Origin: Microbacterium sp.
Lineage (GTDB): Bacteria; Actinomycetota; Actinomycetes; Actinomycetales; Microbacteriaceae
Reading direction: 5' to 3'
NCBI RefSeq assembly: GCF_026393345.1
Contig: NZ_JAPLAI010000048.1
Span: 42,256 to 106,255, forward strand
DNA: 64,000 bases
The position numbers and the translations under genes were made by a program. Below the pieces are notes generated by a model. That model made no database searches. It had not been told where the DNA came from and saw only the letters and a list, made by a program, of their open reading frames with translations. Shown here piece after piece: positions 25,927 to 33,722 of the stretch (the stretch's first letter is position 1; each line of letters opens with the position of its first letter).

Positions 25927-26649
25927 TCAACGGTGTCCCCTCTGTGGTGGCGGTTCGGCCACTCCTGTCGTCATGGCGGCGTGCGTGTGGTCGCCGACGA
26001 GAGCGGAGATCGCGTGCAGCTGCGGCAGGGTGTCCACATCCCGGCGGAGTCCCGCGGCCGCATCCACCGACAGCGCGACGCAGCCGAGCCCGAGGTGCGC
26101 CGTGTACGACCCGGCGCCGAACGCGGATGCCCAGGGTGTCCCGGCGCGGGCGGTGACGAGGGTGGAGCCGGTGCCCTCCGCATCCGGGACCACTGCGCGC
26201 TCCTGCCCCGCGGCCTGTGTCAGGGCAGCGGTGAGCTCGTCCGAGCGGAGGCCGGGCAGGTCGCCGAGGAGCGCCGCGCGGGGAACGCCCTCGCCCGCGT
26301 CCGCCATACCCTGCGCGATGGCGGCGTTGAGCCCGCCGCCCTGGTCCGCGACGACCTCGACCCGGTCCCATCCGGCGATCGTGGCGGTCGTGTCGGCATC
26401 CGAGGTCACGACGATGACCCGCGCGACGGCCGCAGCGGCGCTCGCCGCGGCCACGGTGTCGAGCCCGATGGCCCGCACCAGGCCCTCATCGGCCCCGCCC
26501 AGGCGGGACTTGCCGCGGACTGCCGGCTTCAGCGGTACGACGACGGTCCACTCCGGTGCGCACAATTCAGGCAGAATCGGCGCCGGCTGCGCCCCCGGAG
26601 CCGGATCGGCAGATTCTGCCTGAATTATGCGCGCGAAGGAGTTGCTCAC
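25927..26649 (-). CDS. fbiD: 2-phospho-L-lactate / phosphoenolpyruvate guanylyltransferase (CofC/FbiD)
   Basis: 240 residues. Activates the 3-carbon acid with GTP for F420 synthesis. The family proper starts at WTVVVPLKPAVRGKSRLG (about residue 34), the nucleotide-binding Lys/Arg loop; VTSDADT, LNAAIAQGM and LLGDLPGLRSDEL are typical. The first 33 residues are unlike the family and are encoded by a palindromic repeat (26564-26626). GTG at 26649 overlaps the fgd stop by GTGA, which favours translating through the repeat; a TTG at 26566 is an alternative start. Last gene of the four-gene F420 operon. Confidence 0.9.
   Translation of the reverse strand: MSNSFARIIQAESADPAPGAQPAPILPELCAPEWTVVVPLKPAVRGKSRLGGADEGLVRAIGLDTVAAASAAAAVARVIVVTSDADTTATIAGWDRVEVVADQGGGLNAAIAQGMADAGEGVPRAALLGDLPGLRSDELTAALTQAAGQERAVVPDAEGTGSTLVTARAGTPWASAFGAGSYTAHLGLGCVALSVDAAAGLRRDVDTLPQLHAISALVGDHTHAAMTTGVAEPPPQRGHR
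26564..26626. repeat. Palindromic repeat inside the 5' end of fbiD
   Basis: AATTCAGGCAGAATC (26564-26578) and its exact reverse complement (26612-26626) form 15-base arms; adding the flanking GCGCAC/ATGCGC makes 20 of 21 bases match. The 33-base loop is GC rich. The arms are AT-richer than neighbouring coding sequence. It encodes part of the N-terminal extension of FbiD and could hide or expose a ribosome site. Confidence 0.8.
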
Positions 26650-27659
26650 TCCCCGAACCGGGCGCGCAGCCGCGGCAGGATCTCCGCCCCGTACATGCGC
26701 AGGAACTCCTCCTGGTTCTCCCCCGGGTCGTGGAACACCAGGTGACGGAAGCCGAGGTCGACGTACTGCGCGATCTTCTCCACGTGCTCGTCGGGGTCGG
26801 TCGAGACGATGAACCGGGATGCCGCCCGCTCGATGGGCAGCTCGTCGCCGCGGCGCTGCATCTCGATGGGGTCGTGGATGCCCATCTTCTCCTCCGGGCT
26901 GAGCGCCAGCGGCGCCCAGAACCGAGTCTTCTGCAGTGCGGTGTCGTGGTCCGGGTGGTACGAGACCTTGACCTCCATCAGGGTGTCGATGGCGTCGGCC
27001 GGACGGCCCGCCTTCTCCAGCCCCTCCTGCAGCGCCGGCAGCAGCGTCTCGGAGTACAGCTTCGGGTCCTTGCCGCTCGTGGTGATGAACCCGTCCGCGA
27101 TGCGGCCGGCCAGGCGGGTGGCGGCAGGACCGGCAGCCCCGATGTAGATCGGCACCGGGGTCGTGGGCCGGTCGTACACCGTGGCGTCGGTGACGTGCCA
27201 GAAGTTCCCCTCATAGGTGACGCGCTCGCCCGCCCACAGCTTCTCGATGAGGGTGATGGCCTCTTTCAGACGCTGGAACCGCTCCGGCGCATCCGGCCAC
27301 GGAAGTCCCAGGGTCACCTCGTTCAGCGCCTCACCGGTGCCGACGCCCAGCACGATGCGGCCGGGGAACATGACGCCGAGGGTCGCGAACGCCTGCGCGA
27401 CCACCGCCGGGTGATAGCGGAAGGTGGGGGTCAGCACCGAGGTGCCGAGGATGATCCGCTTCGTCCGCGCACCGACAGCGCCGAGCCACGGGAGTGCCGC
27501 GGGAGCGTGCCCGCCCTCGTGCATCCACGGCTGGAAGTGATCGGAGATGAACACCGAGTCGAAGCCCATCTCCTCCGCGAGGACCGCGTAGTCGGCGAGC
27601 TGATCCGGGGCGAACTGCTCGGCCGAGGCCTTGTAACCCAACCGCAGGGGCACAGTCAT
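26646..27659 (-). CDS. fgd: F420-dependent glucose-6-phosphate dehydrogenase
   Basis: 337 residues, luciferase-like TIM barrel. Oxidises glucose 6-phosphate to 6-phosphogluconolactone and reduces F420. Closely follows mycobacterial FGD1: LGYKASAEQFAP, SDHFQPW, LGTSVLTPTFRY, GVGTGEALNE. Active-site His41, Trp45 and Glu110 correspond to FGD1 His40, Trp44, Glu109, and phosphate-binding Lys197, Lys258 and Arg282 are at the expected places (FGD1 numbering from memory). ATG overlaps the upstream monooxygenase stop (ATGA); its own stop overlaps fbiD (GTGA). Confidence 0.95.
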   Translation of the reverse strand: MTVPLRLGYKASAEQFAPDQLADYAVLAEEMGFDSVFISDHFQPWMHEGGHAPAALPWLGAVGARTKRIILGTSVLTPTFRYHPAVVAQAFATLGVMFPGRIVLGVGTGEALNEVTLGLPWPDAPERFQRLKEAITLIEKLWAGERVTYEGNFWHVTDATVYDRPTTPVPIYIGAAGPAATRLAGRIADGFITTSGKDPKLYSETLLPALQEGLEKAGRPADAIDTLMEVKVSYHPDHDTALQKTRFWAPLALSPEEKMGIHDPIEMQRRGDELPIERAASRFIVSTDPDEHVEKIAQYVDLGFRHLVFHDPGENQEEFLRMYGAEILPRLRARFGE

Positions 27660-29143
27660 GACTCTCCTCTCGCCCGCGACGGATCGCGGGGCTCCTCCGT
27701 TGCGGCGACGAATTCGTCACCGCGACACTCCGTCAGCAGCGTCCGGAACGCCGCGACCGTTCCCGGCCACAGCAGGGTCAACCGGCCCGATCTCTCGTCG
27801 ACGTACCAGTTGTCGCATCCGCCGGCGACCCAGGGGGTGGATGCGGCGGCCTCATCGATCCGGGCGGTGTAGGCCTTTTCGGCCTCGGGGCGCACCCGCA
27901 GCACGCCGCCGCGCCGGTCGCGTTCGTCGAGGGCGCGGACGACGTACTCGGCCTGCGCCTCCGCCATCAGCACCGCCGAGTTGTGGCCGAGGGAGGCGTT
28001 CGGGCCGTTGAGGACGAACAGGTTCGGAAAGCCCGAGACCACGGTCGACGCGAACGAGGTCATCCCCGCCGACCAGTGCTGGGCGAGGGTTTCGCTCTCC
28101 CCGCGCACCGTATCGGCATAGGGCTGCTGGGAGCTCGCGAAACCGGTGGCCAGGACGAGCACATCGGCCTCGCGGCGCGCTCCGCTCGCGGCCACGAGAG
28201 TGCCGTCGTCGACGGCGGCCAGTGCCGTCGGTTCGAGTGTCACGGCGTCGGAGGCGACCGCGGGATAGAAATCGTCTGACAGCAGCACCCGCTTGCAGCC
28301 GAAGGCATAGCCGGGGGTGAGCGCGCTGCGCAGGGCAGGGTCGGTGATCTGTGCGTGGAGGTGGGTGAGAGCCGTCTGCTGCGCCTCGGCTGCGGCGACC
28401 GCATCCCCGGACCGGGACGCGAATCGCGCCTCGCCTTCAAGATAAAGGTCCTCGCGGATGGCCGACAGCACGGACGGATGCTGCGCGAACCGATCCCGCT
28501 CCGCGTCCGTGTACGTCCGTCCCTCGCGCGGCACGATCCACGCCGGCGTTCGCTGGAACAGGGTCACCTGCGCGCCACGGCGGACGAGCTCGGGCACGAG
28601 CTGGACCGCGGAGGCGCCGGTGCCGACGACCGCCACGCGGGTGCCACGGAGCGACACGCTGTGGTCCCAGCGGCCGGTGTGGAAGATGGGCCCGGCGAAG
28701 GACTCGAGACCGCGCACCTCCGGGATGCGGGGTTCGGTCAGCCGGCCGCACGCGAGCACGAGGCTCCGCGCTTCGGTGATGGCGGGATCGGGGCCGCCCG
28801 TCTCCAGCCGCCACCGGTCCTCGGCCCAGGTGGCTGCCAGGAGCGGCGTGCGCAGCCGCAGGCGGGCCTCCAGTCCCTCCCGGACAGCGACCTCGCCGAG
28901 GTACGACTGGATCTCCGCACCGGTCGCGTAGACCCCGGACCAGGATGGGTTCGGATGCTGCGCGAAGCCGTAGAGGTGGCTCGGGACGTCGCAGGCGACG
29001 CCGGGGTAGGTGTTGTCGCGCCAGGTGCCGCCGATCGTCTCCGCGCGCTCGAGGATGGTGAAGTCCCGGCGGCCGGCTGCCTGCAGGGCCATGCCCATAC
29101 CGAGCCCGGCGAACCCGGCCCCCACGATCGCGACGTCGAGCAT
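27656..29143 (-). CDS. FAD-dependent monooxygenase, Baeyer-Villiger type
   Basis: 495 residues. Two Rossmann motifs, VGAGFAGLG (about 8-15, FAD) and VGTGASA (173-179, NADPH), flank the Baeyer-Villiger fingerprint FAGPIFHTGRW at 149-159 (FxGxxxHxxxW). Substrate cannot be inferred; ketone oxygenation is the family reaction. It sits between fbiC and fgd in an overlapping operon: TGATG junction with fbiC and ATGA with fgd. The link to F420 is by position only. Confidence 0.9.
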   Translation of the reverse strand: MLDVAIVGAGFAGLGMGMALQAAGRRDFTILERAETIGGTWRDNTYPGVACDVPSHLYGFAQHPNPSWSGVYATGAEIQSYLGEVAVREGLEARLRLRTPLLAATWAEDRWRLETGGPDPAITEARSLVLACGRLTEPRIPEVRGLESFAGPIFHTGRWDHSVSLRGTRVAVVGTGASAVQLVPELVRRGAQVTLFQRTPAWIVPREGRTYTDAERDRFAQHPSVLSAIREDLYLEGEARFASRSGDAVAAAEAQQTALTHLHAQITDPALRSALTPGYAFGCKRVLLSDDFYPAVASDAVTLEPTALAAVDDGTLVAASGARREADVLVLATGFASSQQPYADTVRGESETLAQHWSAGMTSFASTVVSGFPNLFVLNGPNASLGHNSAVLMAEAQAEYVVRALDERDRRGGVLRVRPEAEKAYTARIDEAAASTPWVAGGCDNWYVDERSGRLTLLWPGTVAAFRTLLTECRGDEFVAATEEPRDPSRARGES

Positions 29144-31524
29144 CAGCGCAGCGCCGCCTTCCGCTCCGCGGCCGGCTCGCGGTAGTCGGTGGCGCGCTGG
29201 CGCAGCGGCCGGAACAACGGCCGCACCAGGCGTTCCGCATCCGCGAGGGGGAGTTCGAGACCGTGTTCGATCCCCGTCTCCGGGCGCACCCGTCCGTCGA
29301 GGAGCGTACCGCCGAGGTCGTCGCCGCCCGCCTGCAGCAGGACGGCAGAGACCGTCCGGCCGTGGCGCGTCCACGGGATCTGCACGTGCGGGATGCTGCC
29401 CGACAGCAGCAGTCGCGCGACGGCGACCATCGCCCGGTGCTCGTCGAGGAGCGCGCGACCGGCGACGAGCGGGACGCCGCCCTGCGGGCCGGGGAGCGGA
29501 ATCGGGACGAACTCGGCGAAGCCGCCGGTGCGGTCCTGGATCGTGCGCAGCCGGCGCAGGTGCGCGACGCGCTCGGCCGCGGTCTCCACGTGCCCGTAGA
29601 ACAGCACGCTGGTGGAGCGGAAACCCGCCTCGTGCGCCGCGGTGATGCCCTCGGTCCACCGGTCGATGTCGAGGTCGCCGGGGGCGACGATGCCGCGCAC
29701 CCGCTCGGAGAGCACCTTCACCCCGGTACCGGGAACTGTGCGGACCCCCGCCTCCCGCATCGCGGCGAGGGCGCCGGAGAGTCCGAGACCGCCGCGGTCG
29801 GCGAGGTCCCAGACGTCCTGCGGGCGGTACGCGTGCAGGTGGATTCCGGGGGCAGCGGTCGTGAGGGTGCGGGCGATGTCGAGGTACGCCTGCGGGTCCT
29901 CGGTGGGCGGCAGAACACCCTGCACGCAGATCTCGGTGGCGCCGAGGCCGAACGCGTCGGCCGCGATCCCGGCGGCATCTGCGAGGTCGAACTCGTCGGG
30001 GGCTGCGGCGCCCGCGGCCCGGAACCCGGAGGAGGTGAGGTTGCGGTTGACGACGATGCTCACCGCCTCGCCCACCGTGAAGCGGCGGACGGTGTCGGCG
30101 GTCGCGGCGAGCGCGTCGAGGCCGTCGCCGGTGGCTTCGAGCAGGGCGACCCATTCGTGGTCGTCGAGCTGCAGCGGGTCGGCCGCCGCGCGCTCCGCGA
30201 GGGCACGCACACCCTGCGCCATCGTCCGCGTCGCACCCTGCGGTGCCGCGGCCGCGGCCGCGGGCGCTGCATCCGTGAGGGCGCGGACGGCGGGGGACGG
30301 CGACGCGGCGCGGGCGAGCCCGGATGCGGGATCGGCGAGGGCGGCGACGGGGGTATGCAGCATGGGGTCGATCCACGCCTCGGGCGCGCGGACATACTCG
30401 GGATGCGCGGTGAGGCGTTCGCGCAGCTCGTAGCCGAGGTCGGCGGTGCGGGCGGCGAGTTCATCCACGTGCGGCCACGGGCGCTCCGGGTTCACGTGGT
30501 CGGCGGTCAGCGGCGACACCCCGCCCCAGTCGTCGATGCCGGCGCCGACGAGCAGATCGAACTCGCCGGGATCGGAGAGGTTCGGCGGCACCTGCACCCG
30601 CATCCGGGGGCCCATCACGATGCGCGCGGAGGCGACGACCGTGGCGTACTCGAGCAGGTCGGCGTCGGGGACGTCCTGCATGGCGGTGCGGGGCTTCGCG
30701 CGGAAGTTCTGCACGATGACCTCCTGCACATGACCGTGCCGGGCCTGGGCGTCGCGTAGCGCGATCAGGGAGTCGGCGCGGTCGCGCGCCGTCTCACCGA
30801 TGCCGACGAGGATGCCGGTGGTGAAGGGGATGCGGGCGGCCCCGGCGTCGTCGATGACCTGGAGCCGGACGGCCGGATCCTTGTCGGGGGAGCCGAAGTG
30901 CGGCTGCCCGGGCTCCTCGAACAGGCGCCGCGAGGTGGTCTCGAGCATCATGCCCATCGACGGGGCGGTGGGCCGCAGGCTCGCGAGCTCCGCCGCGGAC
31001 ATCACGCCGGGGTTGAGGTGGGCCAGCATCCCGGTCTCGGCCGTGATGAGCCGGGCGATGTGCCCCACGTAGTCGAGCGTGGAGGCGAAGCCATGCGCGT
31101 CGAGCCAGTCCCGGGCCTCCGGCCACCGCTCCTCGGGGCGGTCGCCGAGGGTGAGCAGGGCCTCCTTGCAGCCGAGCGCCTGCCCCTGCCGCACCACCTG
31201 CAGCACCTCGTCCGGCGACATGAACGCCGGGCGGTGCTTGCGCAGCAGCTGACCGGGGGTGTCGACGAAGATGCAGTAGTGGCAGCGGTCGCGGCACAGC
31301 GTCGTCAGCGGCACGAACACCTTGCGGGAGTACGTGATGACGCCGGGCCGGCCGGCCAGCACCAGCCCCTCGTCGCGAAGGGCCGCGGCTGCCGCGAACA
31401 GCTCGTCCCGATCGGGGCCGGTCGCCGTCACCAGGGCGAGCGCGTCGTCGAGCGTCAGCTCTTCTCCCGCGGCCGCGCGCTGCAGCACGGAACGGACGCC
31501 GGAGGGGACGGGGGAGTCGAACAC
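29143..31524 (-). CDS. fbiC: FO synthase FbiC (CofG-CofH fusion) with a degenerate CofH radical-SAM site
   Basis: 793 residues. FbiC makes the deazaflavin FO from a ribityl-uracil and tyrosine with two radical-SAM domains. The N-terminal CofG half has C77xxxC81xxC84 (TTLCRDRCHYCIF), MGMMLE and NFRAKP motifs. The C-terminal CofH half is recognisable throughout (VVNRN, EICVQG, IHLHAY, VPGTGVKVL, STSVLFYGHVET, GGFAEFVPIP, GGDDLGGTL). However, after N493-R494-N495 the usual NxCxxxCxxC segment is replaced by LTSSGFRAAGAAAPDEF without any cysteine and about nine residues shorter. GTG at 31524; longer readings are spurious. Confidence 0.92.
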   Translation of the reverse strand: MFDSPVPSGVRSVLQRAAAGEELTLDDALALVTATGPDRDELFAAAAALRDEGLVLAGRPGVITYSRKVFVPLTTLCRDRCHYCIFVDTPGQLLRKHRPAFMSPDEVLQVVRQGQALGCKEALLTLGDRPEERWPEARDWLDAHGFASTLDYVGHIARLITAETGMLAHLNPGVMSAAELASLRPTAPSMGMMLETTSRRLFEEPGQPHFGSPDKDPAVRLQVIDDAGAARIPFTTGILVGIGETARDRADSLIALRDAQARHGHVQEVIVQNFRAKPRTAMQDVPDADLLEYATVVASARIVMGPRMRVQVPPNLSDPGEFDLLVGAGIDDWGGVSPLTADHVNPERPWPHVDELAARTADLGYELRERLTAHPEYVRAPEAWIDPMLHTPVAALADPASGLARAASPSPAVRALTDAAPAAAAAAPQGATRTMAQGVRALAERAAADPLQLDDHEWVALLEATGDGLDALAATADTVRRFTVGEAVSIVVNRNLTSSGFRAAGAAAPDEFDLADAAGIAADAFGLGATEICVQGVLPPTEDPQAYLDIARTLTTAAPGIHLHAYRPQDVWDLADRGGLGLSGALAAMREAGVRTVPGTGVKVLSERVRGIVAPGDLDIDRWTEGITAAHEAGFRSTSVLFYGHVETAAERVAHLRRLRTIQDRTGGFAEFVPIPLPGPQGGVPLVAGRALLDEHRAMVAVARLLLSGSIPHVQIPWTRHGRTVSAVLLQAGGDDLGGTLLDGRVRPETGIEHGLELPLADAERLVRPLFRPLRQRATDYREPAAERKAALR

Positions 31525-31638
31525 CCTGCCAGTCTTCCACCGTGACGTGTCGCGGAGGCGACGACGGCGCATCCGATCGTTGCGGGTCTGTAAGCAAATG
31601 TCCGAACGCGGGGGGAGGGTCGCTGGCAAACTGGACAC
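31525..31638. promoter_or_regulatory. Divergent intergenic region between fbiC and a small hypothetical gene
   Basis: 114 bases holding the promoters of the leftward F420 operon and the rightward gene at 31639. No clear -35/-10 pair stands out. ATGTCCGAACG at 31598-31608 equals the start of the repeat unit found four times at 37741-37857. The rightward gene has no obvious ribosome site and may be leaderless. Confidence 0.35.
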
Positions 31639-32076
31639 ATGGTGACGCTCATGCTCGACTCGGCTGCGCTCGAGATCGTGCTGGCGCCCGCGGAGAAGGC
31701 GCTCGCCGTCCGCAAGCGCAGCCTCACGATCGCCCGGACCGCGATCGTCCGCGTGCAGCTGACCGACGACCCGTGGACGTGGCTGCGTGGCGTGCGTTCG
31801 CCCGGCACGTACATCCCCGCGACGCTCGCGGCCGGAACCTGGCGCTATGCCGGGGGCAAGGACTTCGCGCTCATCCGCCGCAACCGCCCGGGTGTCGTGA
31901 TCGATCTCGAGGGGCACGACGAGTTCCAGCGCGTGATCCTCTCGACCCGGCACGGCCTGGCCCTGGTGCGGGCGTTGCGCCTGGAGGGTCACGCGGAGCC
32001 GGAGGACGTCGCCGAGATCGTGGCTGCGCCCGCCAAGAAGCCCCGCGCGGCGAAGCCCAGGCCCGCGACCGCCTGA
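31639..32076 (+). CDS. Conserved hypothetical, possible PH-like domain protein
   Basis: 145 residues. Beta-rich pattern (LEIVLAPAEKALAVRKRSLTIARTAIVRVQL, GTWRYAGGKDFALIRRNRPGVVIDL split by turns) suggests a bacterial PH-like fold, followed by a helix and a Lys/Ala/Pro-rich tail. No catalytic motif, signal or membrane segment. Divergent from fbiC and convergent with the EspC-like gene. Function unknown. Confidence 0.75.
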   Translation: MVTLMLDSAALEIVLAPAEKALAVRKRSLTIARTAIVRVQLTDDPWTWLRGVRSPGTYIPATLAAGTWRYAGGKDFALIRRNRPGVVIDLEGHDEFQRVILSTRHGLALVRALRLEGHAEPEDVAEIVAAPAKKPRAAKPRPATA

Positions 32077-32101
32077 GCAGCCCCGACGCCGCGGGTGTCG
32101 G

Positions 32102-32416
32102 TCAGAGCCCGCCTTCGAGCGTGCGAACGGCCTGCTCCACCGTCTCCTCGTATGCCGCAATGTCGGAACCGACGCCGCGGATCTCGGTGGCCGAACGCCG
32201 CACCATCCCCTCGGCGGCGGCAATCGCCTGCGTCGCCATGCTCGCCGCGAGGGTGGCGGGCGGTGCGAGGAACGCGCACAGCATGCCGAACGCCCCACCC
32301 GACATGTTGGTGGACGACCCGGCGTCGCGGGCGACCGCGATGTCGGAGGCGACCGTCTCCACGCGCGCGGCGTGCGAAAGGATGAGCTCGTGGTCGATCG
32401 CGATCCGGTCGGTCAT
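32102..32416 (-). CDS. EspC-like T7SS target protein
   Basis: 104 residues, predicted helical hairpin. IDHELILSHAARVETVASDI resembles the start of the EspC-type T7SS target family (PF10824), and the small middle segment GGAFGMLCAFLAPP is typical of it. It lies 14 bases downstream of a YbaB-like gene, a frequent pairing near T7SS toxins in actinobacteria. Here no large toxin gene follows on the same strand, so the pair looks orphaned. Probably a chaperone-like or secreted partner. Confidence 0.75.
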   Translation of the reverse strand: MTDRIAIDHELILSHAARVETVASDIAVARDAGSSTNMSGGAFGMLCAFLAPPATLAASMATQAIAAAEGMVRRSATEIRGVGSDIAAYEETVEQAVRTLEGGL

Positions 32417-32430
32417 GACGTCTCCCTGTC

Positions 32431-32835
32431 TCAGTCGGTGAGGGTCGTACCGTCCGCCGACGGCGGTACGCGGTCGAGCTCGGCGCGCAGATGGTCGACC
32501 ACGCTGGACTTCTCCCCGAACACCTCGGCGGTCAGCGCCACAGCCTTCTCCCCGGCGGCGCGCTGCGCCTTGTTGGCGGTCTCGACGATCATGCGGCCGA
32601 GGTCGCGCGGGGCGAGTTCTAGGGCGGCATCCGCGAGCTCGACGTTCGCCAGGCGGCCGGAGGCGTCGACCGTCACGGTCACCTCGCGGCGCGCGGATGC
32701 GGCGACGCCGCGCACGGCATCGATGTCGGCCCGCAGCTGTCTCGCCTGCACCGCCCGCGCCTGCGCCTGCGCGATCTGATCCTCCACACGCGCGATGGCT
32801 GCATCCGCGTCCCCCATTGCGAAGAAGTCACTCAC
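32431..32835 (-). CDS. YbaB/EbfC-like (EspL-type) T7SS-associated protein
   Basis: About 134 residues. Helix (AIARVEDQIAQAQARAVQARQLRADI) followed by beta strands VTVTVDASGRLANVEL, then a helix rich in Ala, the YbaB fold. Actinobacterial versions next to EspC-like proteins act with T7SS rather than as nucleoid proteins. Start uncertain: GTG at 32835 (VSDFFAMGD) or ATG at 32817; neither has a good ribosome site. A TTGTCCACA element lies 41 bases upstream of the GTG. Confidence 0.75.
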   Translation of the reverse strand: MSDFFAMGDADAAIARVEDQIAQAQARAVQARQLRADIDAVRGVAASARREVTVTVDASGRLANVELADAALELAPRDLGRMIVETANKAQRAAGEKAVALTAEVFGEKSSVVDHLRAELDRVPPSADGTTLTD

Positions 32836-32876
32836 CTGGCCAGGGTACGCCGCGTGGACCGCCCATCCAAAGGCCT

Positions 32877-32885
32877 TGTGGACAA
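32877..32885 (-). promoter_or_regulatory. TTGTCCACA element upstream of the YbaB/EspC-like pair
   Basis: Minus-strand TTGTCCACA, 41 bases before the GTG at 32835, in the short gap between this pair and the ABC permease gene. Third member of the set with 2373 and 25830; all read in the same orientation relative to the downstream T7SS-linked gene. The spacing to the start varies (132, 68, 41 bases). Confidence 0.4.
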
Positions 32886-32909
32886 CTCCCCGCCGAGCAG
32901 CTGCAGCGC

Positions 32910-33722
32910 TCAGGCGACGTCGCGCCGCCAGCTGAAGATATGGCCGACGAGCAGCAGCACCAGGGCGTAGCCGAGGAGGACGGCGCCGCCGGCCCACCAC
33001 TCCAGCGCCGAGCCGCCGGCCGCCATCGCGCCGAAGACGCTGGAGCCGACGAGGGCGTCCCCGGCCGCACCCGGTAGGTACCGGGCGGCGTCGGAGAGTC
33101 CCTCGACGAATGATCCGCCCAGGCGGAGCAACGGCTCCACGAACTGGGTGAACGCCAAGACGATGACGATCGCGGCCACCTGATTGCGGACGACGAGGCC
33201 GGTGCCGATGCCGACGAGCACCCACAGCACGAATGCGATGAGGATGCGGCCGAGCATCGCCCAGGTGTCGGGCGAGGTGAGCTCGGGATCAAGGCCGAAG
33301 GCGGACAGGATGCCGGCGACGGCGCCGACGGTCACGATCACCGCGATCGCACCGTAGATGAGACCCATCACGGCGCCCGCGATCATCTTCGCCCACAGCA
33401 CCGTGCCGCGGCGGGGTGTCGCGAGGAAGGTCAGGGTGAGGGTCTTGTGCCGGAACTCGCCGGTGACCAGCAGGGTGCCGATCAGCAGTGGGAAGACGTA
33501 TCCGATCGAATTCGCCAGGCTGTACAGCATCCCGGTCGATCCGTCGCCGAGGCCGGTGGCGGTGCTGTCGGGCAGGACGCCGCTGGCGCTGGCACCGATC
33601 GCCGCGCTGATCCCGGCGGCACTTACGCCGACGTAGAGCGCCAGGACGAGGGCCAGGACCCACCAGATGGCGGTGGTGAACTGTTTCGTCAGTTCGGAGG
33701 AGGTGGCGCGGCCCAGGCTCAC
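32910..33722 (-). CDS. ABC-2-type transporter permease
   Basis: 270 residues with about six membrane helices, beginning SSELTKQFTTAIWWVLALV and including a conserved GEFRHKTLTLTFLATPRR loop typical of ABC-2/NatB-like permeases (GEYRxxTl). Translation starts at GTG 33722 overlapping the ATPase stop by four bases, so both act as one exporter. Substrate unknown. Confidence 0.88.
   Translation of the reverse strand: MSLGRATSSELTKQFTTAIWWVLALVLALYVGVSAAGISAAIGASASGVLPDSTATGLGDGSTGMLYSLANSIGYVFPLLIGTLLVTGEFRHKTLTLTFLATPRRGTVLWAKMIAGAVMGLIYGAIAVIVTVGAVAGILSAFGLDPELTSPDTWAMLGRILIAFVLWVLVGIGTGLVVRNQVAAIVIVLAFTQFVEPLLRLGGSFVEGLSDAARYLPGAAGDALVGSSVFGAMAAGGSALEWWAGGAVLLGYALVLLLVGHIFSWRRDVA

Noticed and set aside
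29143..32298. N-terminal extension of FbiC by about 258 residues
   Set aside because: The added part runs antisense through the 31639 gene and into the EspC-like region, has no family resemblance, and the CofG domain starts properly from GTG 31524.
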